Assembly (NCBI GenBank): GCA_958295665.1
Contig: OY282558.1
Coordinates: 49,049,389 to 49,113,388, forward strand
Length of the DNA stretch: 64,000 nt
Direction: 5' to 3'
Source of the DNA: Tipula vernalis
Taxonomy: Eukaryota; Arthropoda; Insecta; Diptera; Tipulidae
A program made the translations under genes and the position numbers. Below, one piece after another: positions 37,401 through 64,000 of the stretch (the first letter of the stretch is position 1; every line of letters starts with the position of its first letter). Under the pieces are notes generated by a model that had not been told where the DNA came from, ran no database searches, and saw nothing but the letters and a program-made list of their open reading frames with translations.

Positions 37401-39394
37401 TTAAAAGCTTGAAAGAAAACTTTCAACTTAGACTTAATTAAAGCCTAAAACTAAAATATTTCATATTACCACCAGGACATTTGCAGCGAATTCCTCCAAC
37501 TAACACAGCCATTTATATCGTTCGAGCCCCCGGTACTACTGATCTGAACAAGACACCAGAAAATTACTCAGCTTTTTCGTTCGCAAGTAACCATGCTTGG
37601 ATTTGGCAATTTATTATTGCCCGTTTCTTACCCAATCAATTGATTTTGTGGTACCCCAGTTTTCCGTAGCTCCACTTTTGGAGATTTTGCTAATAATCTA
37701 GCATAAATGCTAAAGGCCATTAAAATACTTAAATTTAAAAATTCATTTGCTACAGACGCAAGCAATTCATCGCTCAATATATTTCACACATTTTGTGATT
37801 AAATCATACAATAATACATATAACTTAATCGTTCACGTCATTAATTAACCGCTAATGAAAAACTATAATTTTCTAAAAGCTATAATTCACAAGATTTTTT
37901 TTTTACCAAGCACGTAATTATTAATTGCACGTTTATATAGTTTGTAATCAATTTAATGTTCGTCGACGGCTGTTAATAATTTTATTAATATTTGATTACC
38001 TGTTGTAATTTAACAAAATTAATTAAATAAAACAATTTGCGCGAGATATGGCATTGGCAAGATGATTCGTTACTTTGTTTAGAGTTTGGGTATAAGGTGT
38101 GCCTCAACCGGCTTTGACAAAGCATGTTGATTGTTTCGCGGACTATATCCTAAGAGCAACAGAGAAAGTATTGATTGTAATTATAGATTATGCAATTATT
38201 CGATTGGTTTTCGTTTTAAGTTTAAACTTGTAAATTACTACTACCCCAGCTATAAATATTTTATTTTAATGTCAAATTTTATGTCTAACGATAAATTATT
38301 CATGTAAATTTATAATTTATTGATAAAATAATTTCGATTTTATTTTAAATAACTGAACTAGATTTTGAGGTGGCAAATTTGATTTATTTGTTGAAAGCCT
38401 TGTAATGCACACCATGCGATCGGATGTTTTTTTTTTTTTTTTTGTGTTATAAAAGTTATAAAATCGTGACACTTGTTAAGCCGCCGCGCATTTTTCCGTT
38501 TATTAAATGTAAACAACAAAAAAAAAAATAAAAAATCTTCTGATGTATAGGAAATCTGAATATTCGTGTTATGTCATTCAATATTCTACCTCGCGGGCGC
38601 ACGCTCATATAGATCTTGGTTGAAGGTAAAATGTTTGTAGGTACTTTTAGTTGTTTGTGTAAACATGAAATGGGTGTGTTTTGCATTTATTTTGGTGTGA
38701 CGAACTTTATCTTGAGATTTTTCGAATATTTAACGTCTATACGATTGTGGGCAGCTTTTTTTTACACATTTCCGTATTTTTTACACGCCCTAAATTTTAC
38801 CAAATAAATATTTTCAAAACATATCAGTTTACAAGTCGACAAAAAATTGCATTTGCCATATAACTAAGTATTTTGATTATCGTATTTGATTGAGCAACAA
38901 TTTTATCCATTGCCATTAGACACATTTACTATTTCCTAGTTAGATAGAAAATATTGATTTGTGTAACGTGATTTTTATAGATATTCAGCGTTTGAAATGA
39001 GATGCACATCAGCTAAATAAAATGATTTGTTTATTAATAAAACGAAAACCACTTGTAAAATTTTTTTTTTTTTTTGTTGGCTTTGTAGACCAAATTTTTA
39101 TATTGTATGCAAATTTAATGCAAACAATATTTTGTATGGTTGTCGTAAAAGTACTTAAGTTCTTAAAAGACACAACTTTTGTAAGCACCAAACATAAAAA
39201 TTTTCAATAACAATAAATTTCGATGGTTTGATTAGTAATGCTGACATTTTCGGAAGTTTAACATCGTGCGCTTTTTAAAGCTTTATATTTATTTTTTATT
39301 ATTTTCTTATTTTTATTTAGATTATCTTTTAATTTAATTAAGTGTGTGATTGCTTGAATCCGTATATATTCTGTAATTATATAAATTAATCAAA
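37401..39394. other. Upstream region of Dat
   Basis: No coding motif is seen. The Dat promoter and any 5' UTR exons should be here or further left, but I cannot place them: AT content makes TATA-like words uninformative. Short T-runs occur near 38429 and 39061. Confidence 0.35.
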
Positions 39395-56353
<16,959 letters not shown>

Positions 56354-56853
56354 GTTTTTTTTATTATTCACATTGGTCCGACCCGCATTCGATATATTTT
56401 AATAAGGAACTGTATGTTATTTTATATATACTATTTAAATTAGAACTCTAAATGTGATTTTTTTTTTTTGTAAAAGTTCTAAGCAAACAAAACGCCCCCC
56501 TACTCCCTTATATTAAAATAATATTTATTTTAAATTATATTCGTAAATTAAAATACAAAATGAGAAAAAAAAAAACGTTGTACCCCCCCTTTTGAATCCA
56601 TCGTTACTATAATTCCATTTTACTATGTCTGTAGGTTAAATATTGGGTACACTTCGGACGTATCGATGCGTCCTGAATTTGTAATAATCTGAAAAATTTA
56701 TTTTTTTAATTTTGTATAATTTTTTTTAGTTTTCTATGGTGTAAAGATTTTTTAATTTGTCATTTTTATCCCATCTTAATTACAAGCACAATTCAATCGT
56801 AATTATTTATAATGGTTACTTTAAAACTTAAATTATGTATAGCAAGTTATTTC

Positions 56854-56859
56854 AATAAA
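56854..56859 (+). terminator. Candidate Dat polyadenylation signal
   Basis: AATAAA lies about 500 nt after the Dat stop, followed after 30-50 nt by the GU-rich TTGTTTGGTGTTTTATTAGTGTG. Other AATAAA-like words are frequent in this AT-rich DNA, so the site is plausible only. Confidence 0.5.
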
Positions 56860-56899
56860 ATAATGTTTAAATAAAAAAAATAAAAAAAAATTGTTTGGT

Positions 56900-57659
56900 G
56901 TTTTATTAGTGTGATAACTCCGGAGCCTTGTCTAATCAACATTTTTTGTAGACCTAAACTGATATCAGAAAGAACAAGTTTCAAGATAATTTTATTCAGC
57001 GCCCACTTCAGGAGACTCCTTCTTGGGTGCAGCTCTCCGGACACGTATATTGCAACCTTTACTTAACGATACCAATCCGTCAATACCGAATTTCAGCAAA
57101 AATTCATGGAAAATGCTTGCACCAACCGAACTATAAGACTGACTAAGAATTTAGCTTCTATGTGTAACATAAAAGCGAACTCAAACTGAATTTCTCTGAA
57201 AATTCAAAATTAATCTTGGTGCATTGCATATATTTGTGAAATATACAGATAATAGAGATTCATTCACAGAAATAATTACGGAATTAGAGACATCTGGATC
57301 ACCGATAGACAACAAATCTTCTAAAGTATTTTAATTCAAATCAACCAACGAAGGAAAAAATAATTAATCTGAACAAATTTTAAAATGTAATCAAAAACTA
57401 TGTAAAATACCAAGACGTTTCATGAACATTTATTTTGCAAAAATAAAACAACAACCAAAAATGGAAAATACAGTAGAACCGTAATAACTTTGTTTTCTTA
57501 CTCTCTTCAGATCAGACTCTCTGTTGTTAATTTCTCACTACCAAAAATTTGGTTATGATTTGCGTTTTACTTTAGTCGTCTTTGCATAATGCATACTGCA
57601 TACTTTGTTTGTTCTCACAAAACTCTTTTAACTTGAAAATTTGCTTTAAATTAAATCGG
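56900..57659. other. AT-rich spacer between Dat and retrotransposon pair
   Basis: No gene or element end was recognised. Confidence 0.4.
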
Positions 57660-57679
57660 AAATGTCACGTCTTCATTCG

Positions 57680-59384
57680 AGAACATGTTGGGCTTCCAAC
57701 TAAGCTTACTGTCCAAGATAATGCCTAAATATCTAGCTCTATCAGTAAAAGCAAGTCTCGTGCCATTTAAGGTAGCAGGGACAACTACCGGGATTTTGTA
57801 TTTCTTAGTGAAGAGTACCAGCTATATCTTGGACGGGTTAATTCAAAGTACACATTTGCCAGCCCATTTCGTAACGATGGTAAGCGCATTCTGCATTACA
57901 TCTACAATCGTGCCCAGGAATTTCCCGGTAACAGCTAAAGCTACGTCGTCTGCGTAAGCGATAATTTCAATACCCTCTCTCGCCAATTCTAGTAGTAACC
58001 CGTTTACCACTATGTTCCAGAGAAGAGAGAACAGAACCACCCCCTGCGGGGTTCCCCTAGTTACTCGCCTCTTGATGGTGGAGTCCCCCAACTTCGAGCT
58101 AACAATCCTGCTTCCCAGCATATAATTGATTAACCTTCTCAGAGGAACGTCCACCTCCAAAAATGACAATCCCTCCTTGATTGCCTCCGCTTTCACATTA
58201 TTATAGGTGCCCTCTATATCCACAAAGGCCACCAAACAGAATTCCTTCGAACTAATCGATTTCTCAATCGTACACACCAAGGCGTGCAGAGCAGTGTCCA
58301 CAGATCTACCCTTTGTGTACGCATGCTGAGACGGTGCCCACTTCCTGGCACCTATTTTATCTCTGATAAAAGAAAGGATGATAGAGTTATTGGTCTTAGG
58401 TCCTTAGGATAGACATGTGAGCTTTTCCCCGCGAGCATTAACATTCAACAAAAAATTAATAAAGTAAAAATAGCTTCTAGGTAGGGAAGAATAATTACTA
58501 GTCCGCTGGTATAATTTGATCCGGACCAGCCGATTTAAATGGTTTAAAACCCCTCAGTGCCCATAGGATTCGTTTCCTGGTTACGATATCCTCTGAGAAT
58601 ACTGACAGTGATTCCTGATTATTGCTACGCACCAAGAGGTCTTCAAAGCTCCCTGGGAAGTGTGTCTCGAAGAGAAGCTCCAGAGATTCTCCGCTAGAAG
58701 CTGTCCAAGATCCGTCCAGTTTTATCAAAAAACTGGGACTAGCTGTACTTTTGGAAAGAATCTTCCTAAGGCGGGAGGTTTCGGATACCTCTTCCATTTT
58801 ATCACAGAAGATTCTCCAAGAACTCCTTTGTGCCTTTCTTAATTCTTTCTTAAAAATTCCGAGTTTCTCCTTATAGAAGTCCCAATCCTGAGCCTCCCTT
58901 GTATTTTTGGCTCTGTTGAAGGCTGTCCTACAAGCCTTACGATAGGCTCCCAGTTCCCTGGACCATCATACTGGTTTTTGCCTACCCATAGGCTTAGCCA
59001 GTGGGCATGCAGCACGAAAGGATCGGTTACATGCGCTAGTAACGCTAACCACTATGTCCTCCAGCTCCCAAACGGTCGTCGGGGGCCTGAAGGCGTCCCG
59101 GGTAGCAGGATGAATATCGAGGCTATAGGTTAAATATCGATGATCAGAAAAGAGTGTTCCTTATCCACTCTCCAATTTTTAACCATATGAAGAATATTAT
59201 TTGAGGCGAGGGTAACACCTAGAACCTCCTGCCTGTTACTAGTAATAAATGTGGGTTCCCGTCCAATATTACACACTGAAAGGTTAGTACTCATCAAATA
59301 ATAAAAAAGCGGCTCACCTCTTTCATTAATGTCCGTGCTTCCCCAGATAGTGTGATGCGCATTAGCATCAACTCCCAGTACCAC
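57680..59384 (-). pseudogene. LOA/R1-like ORF2 fragments (endonuclease and RT)
   Basis: The endonuclease C-terminal half (59384-59130) has LGVDANAHHTIWGSTDINERGE (Asp, Asn and His) and EPTFITSNRQEVLGVTL. The N-terminal half is deleted. RT parts: FKSAGPDQIIPA (58530-58500), then VAFVDIEGTYNNV (first catalytic Asp, near 58230-58190), RGTPQGVVLFSLLWN and IIAYADDVALAV (57970-57930, catalytic pair kept), and YLGIILDSKLSWKP near 57725-57685. Stops and missing blocks, notably 58300-58500, make it inactive. Confidence 0.8.
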
Positions 59385-59413
59385 ACCTACCTTTGATTGT
59401 TCCGCTTCACGGA

Positions 59414-60261
59414 TCAGCTCAAGTTTCCAGACTCCAGATCGAGGTCGCCGAATTCACACTCCCCCCTATCCTTAGCTGCTCCTCCCATGCTGATGGTACC
59501 CCCTTCAGGCCTGGGCGGGTTGCCACCATCCTCCGGTTGGCCTCCCGTACGGGCTTTCGCCCCATCCTTTTTATAAACGTTGAGTGTAATTGACCCGAAT
59601 TCGAAGTCAATTACTCCCTTCGTTTTATGCAGGAGGGCAAGGGACTCCTTGTTTATTACCATAATTGATAATTTCGAGTCCCCCTTCGCCTCCTCCTGCT
59701 TGACGATCTTCCAATTTCCGGTCGGAAGATTCGGGTTACTGGCCTGAATGATTTCTAAAGCCTCGTCAGGGCTAGCCGGTTCGGATGGCAGCCAGACACG
59801 TGCCCTCGGCCTGCTGGAAATGTCCTCCCGGCTAACTGCCGTAAGATTTGCACCTGGCCACACCTCCCCTACTTTGGCTATAGCCTTTTTATACAGATCC
59901 ACAGACCTAGAGCCCGAGCATGTAGTCATCTTCACACGCCCTTGATACCATCCAGCATCTCTGCAGGATCGGGGTGGTCCTGGATTTTCTCCCAGGACCT
60001 TTAAAAAGACGAGGTTGAGTGCATTATACACCCACCTCCATTTTTCCGCTGTGATGCTCCCATCTTCTTGACTTTCGTCAATCGTGAGGAATGTCTCTCG
60101 TCCCACTGCCCTGTGCTGCGTCGGTACCGCTAACTCCCGAGACTGGTGCCCAAGAGTCAACCACCTTTGCAACCTTAGAGGCCACACCCGACTGGTTGAG
60201 CCCCACCCGGCTTTTCAGGAGAGCCGATGCCCTTGGTTGTATTATTGTTTGATCTTTTCAT
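59414..60261 (-). pseudogene. LOA/R1-like ORF1 protein
   Basis: An ATG at 60261 opens MKRSNNNTTKGIGSPEKPGG and is shifted within 30 codons; the rest reads to 59414. A core region (ENPGPPRSCRDAGWYQGRVK, LYKKAIAKVGEVWPGANL, RARVWLPSEPASPDEALEII, TGNWKIVKQEE, MVINKESLALL) matches the DUF4780-type domain common in insect retrotransposon ORF1s. The C-terminus is Gly/Pro-rich. Its role is presumed RNA binding. Confidence 0.75.
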
Positions 60262-60269
60262 TATGATTC

Positions 60270-60590
60270 CCACGAGTATCGGAGAAATAAAGGTCCGCCT
60301 GCGCAGAGATCTGTATACGCAGGTAAGGCTAATTACAACTAGAGGTCGCTAGGTATCCAGAGGGCTCCGTTCACGACTGGGCTTTGTTAAATGGGCCCCC
60401 AGCCTAGCAGATCGTCAGCACGGGTTGCTTTACACCTTAATCCGGCCCATTTTCCATCATTTAGCGTGACCCGCCTTATACCTAGGTCACTTATTAACAC
60501 CCGCTCAATGAGCGTGGACCCGGAGGCGACGGCAATTATAAGGCCACAAAAACATAGAGGCCGAAACTCTTAAAAACCCGGAAACTATGG
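60270..60590. other. GC-richer leader at the head-to-head junction
   Basis: A non-coding leader of the minus-strand retrotransposon. The exact meeting point with the plus-strand copy (about 60580-60600) could not be fixed, and no target duplication was seen. Confidence 0.4.
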
Positions 60591-62621
60591 CTAGAGGAAC
60601 GGTTTATAAGCCCTGCCCTGAAAGTCAAGATATGAATCAGGACATAAGCAAAAATATTTCGGGTTCCTCTATTACAACAACTGCTGGAGGACCACTGACC
60701 GATAGGTTAAAACCGCTTAAAATTCAAGCTGATTGAGTTGCCCTGATCCAGGAGCCATGCGGCATTGAAGACCGGGTTATGTCACTAAAGGCACCAAACT
60801 ATAAAGTGATGTTTCCCAAGAAGTAAGGTAAGATTCGTTCGTGCATTCTAGCTAAAACTAATCTAAACTTGTTTATGCTGTTTAATTACAGTAACTCAGA
60901 TGTAGTGGCGGCTGGCAATAAAATTGATAGTGTAAATCTCTGGCTCACTTCAATCTATCTTGGAGTCATCCTGGGCAGTGATGTAAACTTACACACCACA
61001 CAATATGGGGAAGTACGGGTACAAACGAGGGAGGTGAGTTATTCGTTGATTTTATTCTTAGTACTAACCATCAAATATGTAATTTGGGTATAAGCCGACT
61101 TTTATAACTAGTAACAGACAAGAGGTGCTAGATATCAAGCTTGTATCATATTTTATTAAAGTTAGGTTGGTGAATTGGAAAGTGTATGATGATCATTCCT
61201 TTTCTGATTACTGCTATTTTCAATATGAACTGGTTACAGAAGCCACAAATACGGCTATGTTTAGAAACAGGAGGAAAACCGACTGGACCAACTGATATAC
61301 ATACATTCAGAACCATTCTAAGTAATTCATTGTCAGTACCAGTTCCAAAACCCCCGTATATACACAGGAGTTGGATGACTTAGTAGATAAGCTGCCCGAT
61401 GCTTTTCATGTAGCTATTTTGGGAGCATCACCTCTGATTAGAGCTCGTCAAAACTGCAAAAGGCTTTTTAGAAAATAAGAACTATGTACAGTTAGTCCTC
61501 AGAACATACAAGTATGAAATAAGAAGTAACAAAATAAGTGCCGGGAGTCTCTACTGTGGTAAAATACAGGAGTCCTCGGAGGCTGCAAGGGTCCGCAAGG
61601 TGCTGGCTTCAAGTCCTATCATCCCGAGTCAACTAGTGCTGAATCTTTCGAGTTAATACTGATAAACCACATACTGGAGTGCTCCGCAAGCCATTGACTT
61701 GGCTCTACCGGATGTTAAGCAAGCCATTTACTTGGCTCTACCCTGGTTGGAAGTTATCTTCAGAGGCAGCCTGGAACTTTACCTCATTCCTAGGAAGTGG
61801 ACTGAGGTGAACGTAATATTTATACCTAAGGCGGGAGCCATCCCAAAGACCTTAGGCCAATAAGCTTATGCTCTTTTCTATTAAAGGTACTGGAAAGACA
61901 AATAGAAGCTCACATTAGCGGCTCTATTATGTTAGTTAAGTGGTGGAAATCTCAACATGCATACTGTAAAGGGAGATCGGTAAAAACCGCTCTACAGTGC
62001 CTGATTTGTCCTATTGAGAAATCAATATAATTTAAGGAATACTCATTGGTAAACTTTCTTGATAAAAAAGGTGCCTTTAGCAACTTTAAACCAGTGGCAA
62101 TAACTCGGGCCTTGTCGAGTCTCTATGTAGATGAATCGTTTGTTGGCTGGATAGCTCAAATGCTAAGATGCAGGATCGTGAAGTCTAAGGTTGACGGGTC
62201 CTCCATTAGAAGATTTATAGGTATGGGCACACCGCAAGGTGATGTCTTGTCCCTTTCTTTGGAACTTGGTTATAAATGACCTGTTACTGGACCTAGAGGG
62301 GCAAGGTTTTAATAAGGTGGTTGCTTATGCGGATGGCGTTCCTGTTGGTGTCTTTTGTATGTATCCTTGTACCTAAAGAAAGCGAATGCGAAGCGCGCTT
62401 GGATTTATTTCTAAATATGGTAAGCCAACAGTGTTGGACTAAATGTTAATCCATGTAAAACTGAGGTGGTCCTCTTCTCTGGGAAAAACAAACTTCCTCA
62501 GATTGATGCTCTTACTTTAAATGGTATTAGATTGACCTTTACTGATAAAGCGAAATACATGGGTGTTGTTTTGGATAGGAAGCTTAGCTGGAAGGCTAAG
62601 ATTTTAGAAAGGGTATCGTAA
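60590..62621 (+). pseudogene. LOA/R1-like non-LTR retrotransposon, plus copy, ORF2 remnants
   Basis: Endonuclease pieces: VALIQEPCGIEDRVMSL (60738-60790; Gln-Glu-Pro motif), ILAKTNLNLFMLFNYSNSDVVAAG, VILGSDVNLHTTQYG (60970-61010), TSNRQEVLDIKLVS near 61105 and a DDHSFSDY segment near 61190. RT pieces follow: RPISLCSFLLKVLERQIE near 61856-61905, ALSSLYVDESFVGWIAQML, MGTPQGDVLS near 62222-62250 and VVAYADG at 62320, where YADD is mutated. The end is YMGVVLDRKLSWKAKI near 62560-62600. Several deletions and stops. No ORF1 is visible in this copy. It belongs to the same family level as the minus copy but is not a close duplicate. Confidence 0.75.
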
Positions 62622-62764
62622 ACCCTTCATGAGCCAAATGATTTTAACTTTTTTGTTATATCTCGCAAAAATATTCTCCTTTGTTGATTACAGAATATGG
62701 ACCGACCCGCGTATGGCGGCTGCAGCGCTCTTCATGTGCGCAGGCAAACATGTGAACATATGTC

Positions 62765-63563
62765 TATCAACTGGCTAGCAAATATTCTATCCTGAGCATA
62801 TCTAGACCAGCATATGGAACAATTAAAAATAGTGTTTCAATGCTTACAGGACGCTGGCTTGGTGATAAACATGAGCAAATGCATATATTCGCTGAAAAAC
62901 AGATAAGTTTCCTGGGATTCGATATAGCAGCCGCGGGCATTCGTTCGGCCCAATCTCGGGTAGAAGCAATAACGAATTTCTCACGGCCAACAACCACTAA
63001 AGGCGTCCAGTGATTCTTAGGTATGTTAAACTATTATCGCATTTTCCTTCCCGGCACGGCTTAGGACCAAACAAAATTGTACGAGTTTCTCAAAGGCACG
63101 AAGAAAAACGACAACAGCAACATCACTTGGTGCGACGACTCAAACCAAGCATTTGAGCACTGTAAAAGACACCTAGAAGGGGCCGTTCAATTAGTTCACC
63201 CATCGTCGGAACACAAATTGTCGATCATGGTCGACGCATCAAATCAAGCGATCGGAGCGGTAGTACAGCAGCAAACAACAAAGGGATGGCAACCTTGAAG
63301 CTTCTCTTCACGAAAGCTCACAAACACGGAAAAAAATTATAGCACGTACGACAGGGAGTTGTTGGCAGCGTACGCAGCGATTAAACACTTAAAACACTTC
63401 GTCGACGGCCGGGAATTTATCCTATACACCGACCATAAACCCCTCACGTTCACCCTGAATCAAAACCTGGAGAAAGCATCACCCCGACAGCGCAGGCATC
63501 TCGATCTGATAGCACAATTTACGACCAGCATACAGCACGTTTCCGGTAAGGATTACAAGCAGT
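62765..63563 (+). pseudogene. Gypsy (CsRn1-like) RT thumb and RNase H
   Basis: The first part (about 62800-62900) reads DQHMEQLKIVFQCLQDAGL and VINMSKCIYSLKN. The frame changes and continues as SFLGFDIAAAGIR, RVEAITNFSRPTT, LGMLNYYRIFLPGTA. The RNase H block has IMVDASNQAIGAVVQQ (first Asp), FSSRKLTNTEKNYSTYDRE (Glu), ILYTDHKPLTF (Asp) and QRRHLDLIAQF. A stop at 63563 ends it. The wording fits the CsRn1 lineage of gypsy elements. The RT palm is missing, lost at the junction with the LOA-like element. Confidence 0.8.
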
Positions 63564-63564
63564 A

Positions 63565-64000
63565 GCAGTTTCAACTGGTACTCCAAGGCCATACGTTCCC
63601 GAAGCATTTCTACGTCAGGTATTTGAAGTATTTCACAATGTATCGCATCCGGGGATACGAAGTTCAACCAAACTGATTAGGAGCAAGTTTGTGTGGCCAG
63701 CGCTCAACAAAGACGTACAGCAATGGGCAAAATATTGCGCAAACTGTCAAAAGTGCAAAATTTCAAAACACGTGAAAAGTCCGTGTGGTAACTATCCCAT
63801 CGTTAGCCAACGGTTCTCGGAGATACATATAGATATAGTTGGTCCGTTGGAACCGTCCGAAGGACAACGCTATTGTCTAACCATCATAGATCGATTCACC
63901 CGATGGCCAGAGGCCACTCCGATGCCGGATATCAAGGCCGAAACCGTCGCGGATACTATACTGAAAACATGGATTAGACGGTTTGGAGTCCCATTGGTTA
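63565..64000 (+). CDS. Gypsy (CsRn1-like) integrase, N-terminal part, open at window edge
   Basis: From about 63565 an uninterrupted frame runs to the right edge. It begins [20 protein letters not shown] and has the zinc-binding [20 protein letters not shown], then the core motif [21 protein letters not shown] with the first catalytic Asp, and [20 protein letters not shown]. The second Asp and the Glu lie beyond the window. In a whole element it is fused to RT-RNase H as pol, so it is offset by one frame from the preceding part. Confidence 0.8.

Larger units (their letters stand above)
57660..60590 (-). mobile_element. LOA/R1-like non-LTR retrotransposon, minus copy
   Basis: On the minus strand it holds ORF1, an endonuclease part and an RT part, 3'-truncated at about 57660 just after YLGIILDSKLSWKP. 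The DNA is visibly richer in G and C than its surroundings. The 5' part (60261-60590) is a non-coding leader. It faces a second element of the same kind starting near 60590. Confidence 0.8.

Noticed and set aside
59748..60573. Plus-strand frames across the LOA-like ORF1 and leader
   Set aside because: They arise from higher G and C content of the element and mirror the real minus-strand frame.

Overview
The window looks like nuclear DNA of an insect, most likely a fly (Diptera). It is very AT-rich, almost free of host genes and packed with decayed transposable elements. The one recognisable host gene, a four-exon arylalkylamine/dopamine N-acetyltransferase (Dat/aaNAT, 39395-56353, + strand), is closest in my memory to the Drosophila protein. 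Small introns (54-69 nt) with GT..AG ends and insect-type transposon families (Tc1/mariner, CR1/Jockey-like, LOA/R1-like, gypsy, copia, pogo) agree. All family names come from motif recognition; no database search was run.

Layout. 1-1.1 kb: three-exon Myb/SANT-like gene of Harbinger type (- strand, one in-frame stop, runs off the left edge) and a 70-bp palindrome. 2.0-4.1 kb: TA microsatellite split by a 1.54-kb Tc1-like element with about 229-bp IR/DR inverted repeats. 4.6-6.0 kb: 5'-truncated non-LTR retrotransposon. 8.1-14.0 kb: DD41D-type and DD34D-type mariner remnants, the second broken by nested fold-back elements and MITEs. 15.2-17.2 kb: two adjacent MITEs and a 9-bp minisatellite between diverged repeats. 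18.3-24.4 kb: a mariner-like element with about 300-350-bp TIRs, split by an almost complete CR1/Jockey-like retrotransposon. 25-27 kb: gypsy fragment and a copia-type LTR relic. 28.7-37.4 kb: very AT-rich, internally duplicated DNA with one dead retrotransposon inside it.

39.4-56.9 kb: the Dat gene. Exons 1-2 (N-terminus) and exons 3-4 (catalytic GNAT domain) are separated by a 15.9-kb intron. It holds at least six element remnants (non-LTR, two gypsy, RTE-like, pogo-like, copia), and every one I could orient lies antisense to Dat. 57.7-64.0 kb: two LOA/R1-like retrotransposons head to head, visibly richer in G and C than the flanks, then a gypsy (CsRn1-like) pol whose integrase is open to the right edge.

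I see no operons, CRISPR arrays, rRNA or tRNA genes. I did not find a clearly new biological system. The best leads are a putative in-frame intron in the Tc1 transposase, hammerhead-ribozyme-like folds in two copia-type LTRs, a 51-bp exon-like motif repeated 41 kb apart, and the one-sided orientation of elements in the Dat intron.
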